A stretch of DNA of 64,000 bases from Hofstenia miamia (taxonomy: Eukaryota > Xenacoelomorpha > Acoela > Hofsteniidae): the NCBI GenBank assembly GCA_900660155.1, contig CABFPE010000010.1:2868692-2932691 (forward strand), read 5' to 3'. How positions within the stretch are numbered: position 1 is the stretch's first letter; the number at the start of each line of letters is the position of its first letter. A program made the translations under genes and the position numbers. Shown here one piece after another: positions 1 to 12,775 of the stretch. Under the pieces are notes generated by a model that made no database searches, was not told where the DNA came from, and saw only the letters and a list, made by a program, of their open reading frames with translations.

Positions 1-9
1 ATATATATA

Positions 10-602
10 TAGGGTGTAACAAAAGTAACCAGATGCTTCATTTTACAAGAAATCTAACTTTATTCATAAGAGTAGGAATAAAAAAACAAATCATTCATAG
101 TAAAATATACAGTGTAGCAAATCTAAAACAACTTACTGAGGTTATAATGTCCAAAAAGATTAATCATAAAAGAAGAAAATGTTAATAGAGAATGTTCAAA
201 ATGATGACCATCATGTTCAATACATTTTCAAATCCAGTCACGAACAGACTGGCACACCTTGTTCACCAAATCTAATGCTATAGCATGAATTTCATCAGTA
301 ATAGCATTCTTCAGATTGTCCATAGTGTGTGGGTTTCTACCATAAACTTTTATCTTTAGTAAGTAAGCCTTTATCACTCAAGTCAGTCTCTGATCATCAT
401 CCTTGAGTAATGATCAATAGGAATGACGATTTCAAAAATTTGAATGAAAAATCTGAACCCCAAATCAATTAAACATATAACATCACTGTTGCAGCAATGC
501 AAACCATTACAGTTAAATTTCCATCCATTGATGTTTAGCTATGTAACTACAGTTCTTGCTTTCATTTTGCAAGTGTCTGGTTACTTTTGTTACACCCTGT
601 AC
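10..602. mobile_element. Non-autonomous Tc1/mariner derivative with terminal inverted repeats
   Basis: The ends are inverted copies of each other: GGGTGTAACAAAAGTAACC starts at 12 and its reverse complement ends at 597, with TA next to both ends as expected of the Tc1/mariner superfamily. Inside, the minus strand at about 190-350 reads like the last 50 or so residues of a mariner-type transposase (NAITDEIHAI, then a VRDW and an HHFEH stretch). The catalytic part is missing, so this is an internally deleted copy that depended on transposase made elsewhere. Confidence 0.75.
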
Positions 603-3330
603 ATATTATTATAGTAATGACTAGTGTAGAATCAAGTGATGCTTAATTTTGGATGCCAAGCATAGTTGAAGACTTAATTCCACAGAAGAAAAGATTGTTC
701 CCTTGTGGGCAGGTTAGTATTTAATAATTAAACTGTATCAAGAGCTCATTTAATTTAGGCTAAAGTAATAGTTATGTAATGAGTTGTCTTCAATGCATTC
801 TGCAATCACCATTCATAATCAACTTTTTGCTGATTATTACATTGTAATGATTTAATTTATTTAGTTGCTACTGTAATTTGTCTGTTGACTGTGAAGGCTT
901 ACCCTACCTCAGAATATATTTGCAAGTTTAGCTCAACATAAATTTCCTAAAATCTACTAATGAAAAAGAAAAAAAATTAAAATAAAAGTAATTGTAATCA
1001 ACAAAACAAAATAAAGTAAAAAAAAAGAAAATCAAGTAATAAATAAAGTGTAGTTAGCCTTTGATAGAAATAAAAAATGTTTGAAGGTGAAGTAGGATTA
1101 AATAAATATGTTACCAACAAGCAAACTTAATTGGGGATTTATTAATCTAACAATATAATGTAAGTAATCATCACCTTTTATACAATTTCTAACAGGTGTT
1201 TACATACTTGCCAAAATTTTAAGACAATCCATGTGGATGACCTGACAACTAATGAAAAATAATTACACTAATAACTAGAGAAATATGAATAAGGTCATAA
1301 ATCAAATAAATAATGAATGAAAATGAATACAATTACCTACATTTTGCGCCTAAAATAAAATAAATAACAGAAAAGAAGCCCTATTTTGCCTCCTTGACAA
1401 ATCTTTGCTTCTTTTTCATCCTGATTCCACACTAGTTATTCAAACACCTTCTCTATGTGGAAGAAATGGGATTCAAAAATCATTTATACTTTCAATTAAT
1501 GCTAACATCTCTTAGAGGGTACAATGTCCTTAAACCATATTTGTTATGACATTTGATAGTGGCTATAATATCACCACCTTCATGTAGAAGAGTCAGAATT
1601 GAAAATCAATTTCAATTAATGTTAATGTATGTTAGAGACTTCAGTACTTATAACACATAGCAGGGCTTTTTATTTTGTTGATCATTCATCATTCATCATG
1701 AAAATGAAATATACACTATTATTAAACACATAAACCCTTGAATGGATAAATCAATTACAATGCTAGATAGGATATATTCAAATCATCATGTAAAGAGATA
1801 CATATTTAATAATTGCAATGAAATGCAGGTGCAAATCTGATTATTATATCCAGTAACACATTAATAATTCACTAACACAACAAAAACCTGTTTGGATGTC
1901 AGCCATTCATTGCAAAAAAGCAAAGTTCATGGTATTTTAGGCATGGAATTATATATTTTATGAATAAATATTCAAAAATTACCATCATCACAACCAATTG
2001 TGAAAAAAATGAACTGTTCATGAATATTAAGTGTATAAATTTGAACAAAATGATGGTACAACAAAAAAGAATTTATCTGGTTGGTTTATTATCATCACTC
2101 TAAGACAACTAACCTTAAGAACCAATTTAAAAATTATTATTGTGAGCAATGCATTTGGAGATGCTTTGATCTAGTGGTGTTTATTTAATTTTTTACAATA
2201 TGTGACAATTTATAAGGGAAGAAGTAAAAATTGCAATTAAAACAAAAACACTATTCATTTTTTATTGAGATTGGTTGGTGATTATTAAATTTATTCAATA
2301 ACATAAATCTTATTATACCTTCAAAAAACAACTAGCATACTAAATTTGTTTAGTTATTTCTCAAATATCATAATAAATAAACTCTTACTACATTAAGCAA
2401 ATACCATGTGAATTTATTTTGACCAAAAAAGCCATGTTCTATTTTCCAGGAGATTATAATCACTAAAAAACACAGCTTGACAAAGAAATGAAGCAGTGAA
2501 AAACAAGAAGAAATTCGGGAAAAAAATATTCAGCAAATAAATAATGAAATAATATTGTATTTTTAAAGTTCTTTGTTCATGTCATATCTATTGAAAATAG
2601 TTGTGTTTCAGCTATTCATTTTACATATAGTTTGCAATGTTTCATATTAGAAAACCATTTCTTTCATATTACATTAAAGAATATATCAAATTCATGAATA
2701 TTCTGATTGGCAAGGGTAAATTGAAGTAAAGGCTTGGTCAATCTAGCCATTTTTTACACTAAGCTACAAAATGGATGCTTTGATTTGTAGGTTTTTTGTT
2801 ATACAGGTACATTTATTGTTAAATTTTACAAAATATGCATCTAAATTTGGGTTTTTATTCAACACTCAGAATTTGCATAGCAGTGCTGATGTGAATTTAT
2901 TCCTTGAACACTTATTAAGTTTCCTATTTCAATTAATAATTGATGTATTTTTAAGCATTTTTTGCTTTTTTGTTATCTTGAGTAACATGGCATTAAATAG
3001 TGCTAGTCTAAGCCAATTAATGTCAATTTGACTTGTTGAATTCATATATTATCATGGAGTCATAGTCAACAATCTAAAAGAAGTGATGGCAGAAATGTCT
3101 TAGCTGAATTGATTTCAATCTCAAAATACATGCAAAGCTGGAGCTTTGGTTAGATCTTGAAATACATCTACACCTAGAAACATTGGTATGCCTTTGATCC
3201 CTGAATTTAATGTTTTTGCTTTCATTTTTTTCACTAATTTGCAATAGTTCACATGTTATTAATATTTTTATTTTCTAACTCTTGTATTTTAATAGAGCAC
3301 ATATAAATAATTGTATTTTTGGCATCCTAT
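603..3330. other. AT-rich stretch with no recognised gene
   Basis: I see no coding signal, RNA gene or clear repeat here. The 86-codon open frame at 2,771-3,031 is Phe/Leu-rich, matches nothing I know, and is what such AT-rich DNA gives by chance. More distant pieces of the split gene described at 3,331-3,691 could extend into the right end, but I cannot recognise them. Confidence 0.5.
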
Positions 3331-3691
3331 AATCTTCCATAATGAATTATTTTGCTTATCAATCAAAGGGACATTACTTATGTTGTTAGTACAAGAATAT
3401 CAATATCTTATAGTGACCAATCTTTCCATGCATAGTGCTCAGAACCACTTCAACTATCCTATAAACAAAGAAAGCAACAGAAATTTGTATACATAGTGTG
3501 TAATCCCATCAGTAAGGCAATCACTTTAAAGTCAGCACAAACAGCCCATATATTTTGATCATAGTTTATACATTAAAGTATTTCCTTCAAATTTTGATAG
3601 CTTTCCCACATTATGACAGGTACATATTGCCATTAAGAAAAACAGCCTTAATACTGTCTTTGGAGGCATCAATAAAAAGACATCAATATTG
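3331..3691 (-). pseudogene. C-terminal-side half of a repeat-associated gene, split by element A
   Basis: On the minus strand the sequence reads LFIDASKDSIKAVF next to the element A boundary, then (about 3,430-3,560) WAVCADFKVIALLMGL and TNFCCFLCL. These fit a protein family that I remember as highly repeated in invertebrate genomes, where a block like FIDSSKxSLKAV is followed by CxDxKVxALLxGxQ and CCFLCxWDS. The frame is broken by stops and shifts. The other half of the same gene lies at 24,982-25,450 in the same orientation, so element A landed inside it. The family has no function that I know of. Confidence 0.6.
3686..3691. repeat. Target-site duplication ATATTG, left side of element A
   Basis: ATATTG immediately precedes the left end of element A and recurs exactly at 24,976-24,981, just after the right end. 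A 6-bp duplication is the length known for Polinton insertions. Confidence 0.8.
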
Positions 3692-5628
3692 AGTAGTAAA
3701 GGGGCTTAAAGGAGAGACTGCAAAAATGATTCTGATTGGTCAAGAGCTCATGACGTCACATGTCAAGTGATAGACTGTGAATATTGGCAAAGATGATTTA
3801 ATTAGTGAGTCTTCAGTTTTTTTGACAGCTACTAATGTATTTTTGACAAGTGCTAATTGATTTGCAATACTTTTTTAATTGATTTTGTGGTGATTCATTT
3901 ACATGTTAGGGCCAATTTACATTTACATACATTTTTTGGTTTTATATGACTAATTTCATTTCATGTTAATATACATGGGTATATCACACTTGATTGCATA
4001 CATTACATTGCATTTTGTTAATATAACTCATTATCACACACTATGCCTTGCTTTTTCCATGATTTCAGATGATTGCACATACAATGTAATTTGGGAAAAC
4101 TTTCAAAAAACCACATTTTGCTTTTGTCAATATACCCTATTAACATGTTTATCATATCAAGTTTTTTACACCACATTTTGCAATATCATGCTAATGACTA
4201 TGTTCCATAAAAATTTTCCATGTTTTTTGTATAAAGACACAAACATGCAAAGACTACAATTTCGTTTTCAAGAGATACCCTATTTTTCCATTTTGTAAAA
4301 TTCACATGTTTAATTCATTTTGCTGGGAAAGTATTTGCTATGCTTAAAAGCATAATACATAGTAAAAGTTACCTACATTTTTGGAAAGAGGGTTATGTAT
4401 AAAACTGAAATTTACCGCCTAAAATGTTTACATATAATGTTATTTATTAATATAATTTATAGACAGACATGCATTTTTCAAATATAATTATATACATTTG
4501 CAGATTGTTACATCTTTTACCAACTTTTACATGGCAATTTTTCTTTACACTTATTTTTTGGTTTATTTGATTTTTTTTGGGGTTGTACACATTTGGTGAC
4601 TGATTAATCTTTTATCAACTTTTCCGACGTTTTTTCACTCTTACTTGCTTTTTATAATGTTATATGGCTGCATACACTGTACTTGGATTTTCCACATTTC
4701 ACTGCTTTTATCAACTTTTCCACATTGTTCAACTTCATTTGATTTATAAGCTTTGTTTACATGATTGTATTTGTCACACTTTTCAATTGTTTTGTATCAC
4801 ACAATTCCATGATATGCACCATGCTCTTGTTCTAAACATATAAACTTGAAAATGTGTATAGTGGGATACAAATTCAATAGCAAAACATCTACAATTAATT
4901 TAAGTTCATAATTCACAACCTTAGTTAGAAAAATTATTGTGTCTAAATAATTCTCATTAGTCAATTCAATCAATTGCAAAAGTGATTAAAACATTTTGAC
5001 TTTTAATAGTTCATAATTTAGTTTTAATCAAAAGCATATATATAATTTACATGTACAATGTAAAGAGATAATACATCAACAAATATATATTAATCCACAA
5101 AATGTGTTTATTCAAAAAAAAACAGATATGCTGGGAAGTGAAAATATTTTATCAGTTTAACTGAATAAACAATTAAATTATGTACCAAATTCTTTTTGGA
5201 AATGGTCAATCAGGTTCACTTCAATGTTAAAACCACCTTCAAAACATTGATTCATTTTATTCAACCACATGACATGAAATTGTAGCAAAGAGAATGACAG
5301 AGTGATAGATAACAGCAGGCATAATTCAATGTCTGCTTTTCCTATTGTGCATAATATGCTGAGATCTGAGAAAACTTGTTTTACTTTGTAAAATTTTGAG
5401 GGACAATTGCAATTCAATCAAAGTGGAGCATTCAAATCTCTGATGTGTTAAGTGTTCCCTAGTCAATAATGGGAATTGTCAATTGGGAATTAATGCCATC
5501 TGCTATCTATTTTCTTCATAATTTCTCATTACGGCTTTTTATGCCAAAACATGCTTTCATCCCCTTGTGTAATATACAATGTCAGAGAAATGCGTACACT
5601 CTGTTCTTCTCTCTCATCTGGTACCATT

Positions 5629-6429
5629 GTAGCATCATCCAAAGCAACTAAGCTGCAAGTGAAGAATAACGTTGAATGATTAATAATAATTAGAATTGAT
5701 TGTAAAATTTAGTTAATTATCTTAGTTATTTTGTAAGATGCAACTAAGCCACAATATTGTTCAAATTAAGAAAAACTTGTTAGCCGATCAAGTAACATTT
5801 GACAAATTACATTGAGCGAAATTACGCTTACGAAGGAACAGCCATATTGGCAGACGAATTATTTAAAATTCAAAATCGGCAGGTACTTTTGGAAAATTTT
5901 TATAAATAGCTTTGAACTAACCAGAAATTTGATGAACAATAAATTCTTCGGAGTTTATTTTATTTTCATTCTACTCTTATCTGGTTTGATTATTTAATAA
6001 AATGTGCAGCTAGGCAAGTTGTGTTGAGTAGTGGCTGGATTCCATCACAGGATCAATTCGAAGGGTCCTTGTGCCAGTCATGAAACCGCACTTATGTTAC
6101 AGTTAGGAGTTTTTCGATTCTTGCCTAGTCTGACTATCAATCTATACATGTATGAAATAATTAATGCTTGAAATGACTGGATAGTCAACACTTAGGAATA
6201 TATATTCTTAATAGTAGGAGACTCAACTATAATCAACCTGATAAATGACCTTACATGTAGTGCTATTAAATGTAAGTATAGGGAACTGCAATCTTATTAT
6301 TTAAATTACTAAGCCGATAGTTTTACAGTAATGGCTATTTCAATATTATGTAAATGCAGTTAGTGTTAATGCCCAGTTGCTTTACTTAATCAAAACAACA
6401 AACACTTTACAAAATTGAGTTTAAGTCAG
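5629..6429 (+). repeat. R1a, copy of a dispersed repeat of unknown class
   Basis: Begins TGTAGCATCATCC like R1b and R1c. TATAAATAG lies at 5,901-5,909, 272 bases in, and AATAAA follows near 5,996. It interrupts the left arm of element A directly after ACCAT, where the right arm runs on without it. It ends at a single N, so its true 3' end is not visible here. No coding frame of note. Confidence 0.7.
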
Positions 6430-7522
6430 NCTTTTTATAATGTTATATGGCTGCATACACTGTACTCAGATTTCCCAAATTTCACAGCTTTTATCAACTT
6501 TTTCACATTGTTTATCTTCATTTGATTTAAAATAAATTTAAGTTTGTAATTCGCAACATTAGTTAAAAAAATTATTGTGTCTAAATAATTCTCATTAGTC
6601 AATTCAATCAATTGCAAAAGTGATTAAAACATTTTGACTTTTAATAGTTTTAATCAAAAGCTTATATATAATTTACATGTATGAAGTAAAGAGATAATAC
6701 ATCAATGAATATATATTAATGTGTAAAATTTTTTTTTGGAAATGGTTAATCAGTTTCACTTCAATGTTAAAACCACCTTCAAAACATCAATTCATTTTAT
6801 TCAACCACATGACGTGAAATTTTAGCAAAGAGCATGACAGAGTGATAGATAACAGCAGGCATAATTCAATGTCTGCTTTTCCCATTGTGCATAATAATGG
6901 GAATCATCTATTGAGAATTAACATGGTCCACTATCTATTTTCCTCATAATTCCTCATTACAGTTTTTTATGCCAAAACTTGCTTTCATCCCCCTGTGTAA
7001 TATACAATGTCAGAGAAATGTGTAAACTCTGCTCTTCTCTCTCATCTGTTACCATGGGAACTCATCAATCAAGAATTAACACAAATTAGCATGTGCGCCA
7101 TTCTATTTCTCTAGCAAGCTAATCACAGTGAACTAAAACTGGGTTTAATTTAAAACACTAATAATAATTTGCTTTACCTTAAAAAATTTTTAAACCATTT
7201 ACACTAGTGGAGAATTAACTTTTTATTTTTGTAATGTAGCAATGAAACACAGATCATTTTCACCAGAGAATATATAGAATCATCTTGTCCTTAAGCCTGA
7301 AACATATACAAAAAAAGCAAAATATTAAACCACATCACCTGTATGTAGTAAAACACCATTTACAGATAAACTATAATTGCTANTGCAATCTTATTATTTA
7401 AATTACTAAGCCGATAGTTTTACAGTAATGGCTATTTCAATATTATGTAAATGCAGTTAGTGTTAATGCNAAAGCAAAATATTAAACCACATCACCTGTA
7501 TGTAGTAAAACACCATTTACAG
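6430..7522. other. Assembly joins with repeated sequence
   Basis: Single Ns at 6,430, 7,383 and 7,471. After 6,430 the arm sequence starts again from a point already covered near 4,650. The 87 bases at 7,384-7,470 repeat R1a sequence from about 6,287-6,371, and 7,472-7,522 repeats the sequence just before 7,383. This looks like unmerged contig ends or mixed haplotypes, not biology. Confidence 0.75.
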
Positions 7523-7560
7523 ATAAACTATAATTGCTAACAATGAGTGTAAGGCGTAAT
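7482..7560 (-). pseudogene. Short capsid-like scrap in the left arm of A
   Basis: On the minus strand it reads YSLSVNGVLLHTGDVV, close to YSLYANGVLLHTSDVV of the 405-codon capsid-type gene of element B (38,639-39,856). A mirror copy lies in the right arm at about 23,050-23,140. This is the only trace of a capsid gene in element A and ties A to B independently of the arms. It is a fossil fragment. Confidence 0.55.
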
Positions 7561-7742
7561 TTGTTAAACAATGTATGATGGAAGTAGAGATAATACAAAA
7601 AATGTATATAGGCGTATAACCCACTCCATGTTGCCAAGATGTCAATTTCCACTAACTTTTTTATGTTATGAAGCAAATCTACCATACAATGCTAATTTCA
7701 CACATCAAAAATTTTTCTCTATGCAATATTTGATGGGTTGAC

Positions 7743-7925
7743 TCAGCACCTCCTTACTAATGCAATGATAATAAAAACAGTCAAGAAGGGAAAATAAAAA
7801 TGAGATACACATAAAATGAAATATTTAACACCAGAGAAGAAACATGAATTATTTTGAAACTTTGTGTTTGTTTTTAAAAAATATATAAGTTGACGATTTT
7901 TTCCAAAGATATAATCTCCATTCAT
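7743..7925 (-). other. 60-codon frame inside the left arm of A
   Basis: A 60-codon frame with a basic N-terminal half and a hydrophobic C-terminal half that could span a membrane (YFILCVSHFYF...FIIIALVRRC). The mirror copy in the right arm (22,697-22,879) is also open. Related sequence, less well preserved, is at about 44,230-44,370 in element B. The two copies in A differ at about eight residues. It may be a small membrane-protein gene of the element or an open frame kept by chance; I cannot tell. Confidence 0.3.
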
Positions 7926-8844
7926 TAAATTTGTAAACCCTGTAATGCATTCACCATTCTAAATAAATAAATGTTTTGTAAATATTTTATTATGCACATG
8001 CAAAAAATACAGATGTGTGATATACACACAAATAGAAACATTTAAACTGTATACAATTAAACAAAATATTAAATGTAGCAAAATTCACTGTGTTTAATTT
8101 AGTTTAAAATGGAAATTTTAAAAAAACATACTCAATTATAATTTGAAATATTATAATAATATGCATAGGTTATCAAACAATTATATGTCAACATACCTTG
8201 TTATTTTGTGTGTAGATGTTTTTGAAACCAAAAAATAATGCCTTCAATCTTTGACCTATCACCAATTTGTATCATTCTTTATCATTATATAGTGATAAAC
8301 AAGTCTTTTTGAAAGTGAAACCATCTTAAATTGATTTGAAACACAGTTTAAACTCTACCCACTTTGTTGAAAAAACTGCATATGATGTGTAAACTTGAAC
8401 AAAAGGCAAAATCATTTCACTGATTCCATAGCAGTCTGATAAAATTAATAGTAGTGAATGCTATTGTAAAACACATAGTTCATGTACTCTGATATGAAAT
8501 AAGAAACTACATAGCTCAATGTAAAGGCAGATGAATCTTCATACTAAATATTTTGCATTAATCATTAACAAGGCATTTCATGAAACAATTTGAAAGCTAG
8601 AAACCACTAAGAAATTTTGTAAAACACATACAAAGCAATAATGTATCTCCCCAACACAACAAAAATCAGTGCATAATTCATAGTTTCTCACTCAGTTGTT
8701 AGTTAAAAAATTGTAAATGTGTGAACCAACTTATACAATAAACATGTTGTATTAATTGAAATGTAATGTATTTTACAAAGAATTCGAGTTCTAAAACACT
8801 TATTTGGTTATATACATGATGTGTGTTTCTACTAATGTTAAATA

Positions 8845-9348
8845 TTGCCATATATAGACATTTTTAAAAGAGTAAAATTAGCCAATCACAAAAACTCTAT
8901 ATTTATAAATTTTACAGATATTTTAAAACTACTATTCACAATTTTGGAGATGACAACTAATGTATTTCTCAAATGCAGCTTTGATAGCATTTTACAGAAT
9001 TTTTCAGCAATCAAACACAAGATGTGTGTTTTGCAAAATATTGATAAGCTCATGAATTATGAAGATATACCACTCCCAAACAACAAAGTGTTGCATGTTC
9101 TGTTTCAGCCTTTGCAGGGACAATGTATATGTGACACAGGTTTTGGATAGACTCTGCATATAGATGTAGATACCTCAAACTTCAAGTTGTGTGGAGAGAA
9201 TATCCCTCATACATTTACTGCAGCACATATTTTAAAAAATAACATTGATAGACTGTATCCAGATGGTTTCCCAATAGACATTGCAATCCAGAAAATTTTC
9301 ATGCTTATTGATGGAGAAATCAAAGACAATAAATTTAACATTTTTTAA
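8845..9348 (+). pseudogene. Unknown gene of element A, interrupted
   Basis: Starts just inside the left arm of A. The frame encodes a protein of under 170 residues with no domain I recognise; the second part has a LYPDGFPIDIAIQKIF stretch. It lies on the plus strand ahead of the basic-protein gene at 9,953 and has the base composition of the rest of the element. I place it in the element by position only. It is broken. Confidence 0.35.
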
Positions 9349-9952
9349 TCATGGACATTCCTTAGAGTATTGTATATTAACCTGTGAATAAATGTGTCTA
9401 GATGTATTTTTCTTAACCTCACAACCATGAATACAGTTACTATAATACAGGTAATAAAATAATAACAAAAAAGCATAATTGATTTTTCAATTTTCACTCT
9501 TCTACAGGCGGTGTTTGATATAAAAATATAGTCATAGACGTATATAAATCACTGGACAAGACATTGAAATTTTGCTAGTTGAATAAGTTACATGGAGGAG
9601 AATTCCACATTTTGAAACATAAAAACAGGTTACCATAGTAAACAAAAAACCAACTTTCACAAATAAACTCTCCACAAAGACTGATTAAAAATATTATTCT
9701 AGTTAAAATATTACAATTTTCACCACTTCCACCTGATATCAAGCATTGTTAAAATTATATGCATATTTTCTAATATTGAAGTAAATTAAATTACACTTGC
9801 CTGCTAAATGTTTAGATCTTTACCACAAACTTAGGTAAGCTCTAGTTGATGTTTGGATCAAATGAATTAAGTTATTTTTGATTGGTTTATATGCTAAAAG
9901 TTTGTAATAAATAACTTGTGTTTGAACACTTTTTTCAATTTTAAATTCAGTA

Positions 9953-10463
9953 ATGACTTCAAAAGCTGCTAGCAAAACACATGCAAAAAAATCCGCAAAA
10001 GCTGGGAAGAGCAAACAAGACGTTCTCTCACAACCCCAAAAATTTGTTTTAAACCCAATATTACCAAAGATGGTGTATTCCATAAACACTGTGGGTAAAG
10101 TAGTTCAACCAGATATGGTCAACACCCTCAATGAAGTTTCCAAAGAACACAGATGAAATATATCTCTGTTAGAAAATTAAAAATCAGTGAGTGGAAAAAA
10201 ATACACAACGCATATAGCCTTCAGACAAAGTATGGCCCTACAGTAAAAATTATACTGCTTCTTCTTACCCAAATGTTATGCAGAGAAAGCTACAAGAGAA
10301 AAATATAAGATGTTTATCAGACTTAAAATTTGATGAGGCAAGGATAAATCACCAATATATCCAGGTGGCAATGCACAAATTGTATTTAGATTTAGTGTGT
10401 AAAAAATATTTTAGAATAAATATATATGTGCCACTGATTTTTATTTTAATTGTTAAAAATTAG
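9953..10463 (+). pseudogene. Small basic TKYG-type protein gene of element A, broken
   Basis: The first 67 codons are Lys/Ala/Ser-rich (KAASKTHAKKSAKAG) and then continue into a region carrying QTKYGP and FLPKCY. Both are shared with the minus-strand gene at 21,233-21,804 (LKTKYGC, FLPKCY). A short protein with TKYG followed by a LP(K/E)(R/C)(Y/F) motif recurs in invertebrate mobile elements; from memory it resembles a small nucleic-acid-binding fold, but I cannot confirm that. The basic N-terminus suits DNA binding. The frame is broken in a few places. Confidence 0.45.
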
Positions 10464-10740
10464 TACTTACTAGTGAAACAAAACAACTCAATTTAAGAAA
10501 CATGTGGTAAAATTTTTAAAAGATAAAAATACAAAACAAATTACCTATAAATTTAGTTTAATTTAAATATAGAACAAAGGAAATTACAAATGGTGTTTCA
10601 CATGGGTCAAAATGACAATTGAAATAAATAAAAATTTTTTATCAATTAAAATTGAATTTCTATTAAATTTAAAAACTTAGTTTAAACAAAAAATATAACA
10701 AATAAATATTCTATAACAATTTGATATTATTAGACCAAAT

Positions 10741-11494
10741 GTGAATGACCAAGTTCAGCTCATATTCATAAACCAAATAGTCCTTTTTTCTAACAAAGAA
10801 TTTTTATTTACAGATGAAGAAAGTGTTTATCAAACATTTAATTATAAAACAAGTTATATTCATTCACTCATAAGTTTTCTAACTGTGCAGTATACCCATT
10901 TTTCATTGTTTGAAGCCATGAAGAGTCAGCATGTATTATTTGAAATTCGTGGGAGTGCATTCAATAGCATTTATTACATTAAAGAACTGTTGATTTTAAT
11001 GGAAGAAAAACTTTACATTCTTACAGTATGCCACTTGAAAGCAGTGTTTAACTCTCTTCCACCATACATAAGAAAGGCTTTTAACTGGTATGAGTGGAAC
11101 TTCCATCATGTTGCATTTACAGAAGGCAATCTCACAAGTGAACAAATGCTTCAATTTATCAATTCACTAAATTTATCAACACAAGAGAATACAATTTTTT
11201 TTGGGGATATGATGCTATGAACTGCAAATTTCTTAGCCAAATAATCTCACAACCAGTTGAAAATTTACTCAATCATGGCTATTGGTACCCACAGAACACA
11301 GGGGGTTCTACCAGTTGTATAAAAGATTATTACAGGTTTATACATTGAATAAGACTCATGGTATATTTAATATTACTAGCAAATGTAAATTAAGAAATTC
11401 ATTGTTAATTCTCTACCACAAGGTGAAATACAGAACAAGTGATTTATTTTTTGCTAATTTTCTTAAAAACACTGATTATTTATTAGTTGTATAA
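10741..11494 (+). pseudogene. Unknown gene or genes of element A
   Basis: A 159-codon frame (10,741-11,220) is followed by a 70-codon frame (11,282-11,494) in the same orientation. The first contains LPPYIRKAFNWYEWNFHHV and an acidic, Gln-rich C-terminal part. I recognise no family. They sit between the small basic gene and repeat R1b, on the same strand as the genes at 8,845 and 9,953, so a single leftward block of the element is likely. They may be fossils of one gene. Confidence 0.35.
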
Positions 11495-11628
11495 AGGAAA
11501 ATGATATTTTTCAAATACATTAACACTTGGGCATGTGCTATTAATTCCCAAAAGCATGTAATTTATGCAAATGAACAATATGGAAAATGTTATTTCTCTA
11601 TTTTTTAAAAAATTTGCGTATTTGATGT

Positions 11629-12615
11629 TGTAGCATAATCCAAAGAAAATGCTGCTAATGAAGAAAGAAGAACAAATGATTAGTCAAAACTAAGATTGAA
11701 TTATGATTATTTAGAAAAACAATTTAAGTTCAATTATCAGAATTATCTTTTTAAAATGCAACCAAGTAATAATTTAGCAAATTAGTACTTGTTGTCAAAT
11801 TTTGACAAAACAAAGGGGGCAAATTCACTTCCATTATTTTCAGCCATTTTGGCAGACAAATTAAATTTGAATTTTGAATGACAGGTACTTTTTCAAAGTT
11901 AACTATAAATAGAGTGTAAATCAGTTTGGAATTTGTTGAAGTAAATTCTTCAAAAATCTTATTCTTAGATTTTATATTGGTTTGATTATTTATACAGAAT
12001 GTCAAGCTAAACAGTAAATGCAGTAGTAGTGGTTTGGGAACATATCAGGAGCAACTCGAGGGTCCTTGATCCAAACCATGAACCTGCATTTATGTTAGGT
12101 GTATGAATAGGAGTTTTTCTCCATTTAGCTGGCTATCAATTCAATCATTTACATGTAATCAATAATCAACATCAGTAAGAAAGGGCTGGATAGCCTAACA
12201 TAGGTTATACATATTTTATGTGATAGACTTAGGTGGCCTAGACTAATAAATCAACTGAGCATGTACTATGTTATTTAAATGTAAGGTAGGAAGCTGCAAG
12301 TTATTAAGTAACTTAATTATATTAACTTAATTAAAGCCAATAGTTTTCAGTAATGGCTAAAGTAATAATACTAAGCAGCTAGTGACATTGCAAGGTTGCA
12401 AATTGAATTAAATACATGATACAAATTGAGTTTAAGTCAGTTACAATTTGCATTGAGAACTACACTGAGTTAGGATAGGGAATACATAAGAACTTTGTTG
12501 AGCTGAGGTTTGAAGCCACCTAGATCAGCTATGGAAACACAAATGGAATGATGCAGAGATCAGAGTCAGCTGGAGGCCAAAGATACACCATTCATGGAGC
12601 AGAGCTATGATGACA
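11629..12615 (+). repeat. R1b, copy of the dispersed repeat
   Basis: Starts TGTAGCATAATCC; TATAAATAG at 11,904-11,912, 275 bases in. It matches R1a and R1c along most of its length (GGTACTTTTT, TTTGATTATTTA, GTAGTGG, CAGTAATGGCTA). It ends where the Gypsy element's 5' repeat begins, so the Gypsy element may have inserted into or beside it. Confidence 0.65.
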
Positions 12616-12623
12616 GAGTACCT

Positions 12624-12775
12624 AAATAGTATTCATTTATTTCAGTTAAGGGAAGATTAGCAGAAATATATACAATAAATAGCTAACACAAGTACATCCC
12701 TACCCATGGTTGACGTGAAACAATAGTTTAAAAGAATCATTTAACCTACATCAACACTTGGTAGCAGATGCTACA
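12624..12775 (+). repeat. 5' LTR of the Gypsy element
   Basis: About 152 bases, directly repeated at 21,016-21,166. The shared core runs from AGATTAGCAGAAATATATAC to GATGCTACA. It ends in CA directly before TGGCGACTGTGACAG, a plausible primer-binding site; the gag ATG overlaps this junction. The left edge is approximate because the element's first bases do not show a clear TG. Confidence 0.7.

Larger units (their letters stand above)
3692..8842 (+). repeat. Left inverted arm of element A
   Basis: It pairs in inverted orientation with 21,868-24,975; for example the stretch around TCAAGAGCTCATGA at about 3,738 mirrors about 24,920, and the stretch before TTTCTACTAATG at about 8,830 mirrors about 21,878. 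It is longer than its partner because it contains R1a (5,629-6,429), a block at about 4,750-5,060 absent from the right arm, and the single-N joins at 6,430-7,522. The outer part (to 5,628) is more diverged from the right arm than the inner part (6,431 on). Confidence 0.8.

Noticed and set aside
2771-3031. 86-codon open frame
   Set aside because: Low-complexity Phe/Leu content, no motif, in AT-rich DNA; expected by chance.
3963-4298. 111-codon frame in the left arm as a gene
   Set aside because: Present in the mirror arm only because the arms are repeats; Phe/Cys/His-rich with no known motif. Kept as a question in the findings.
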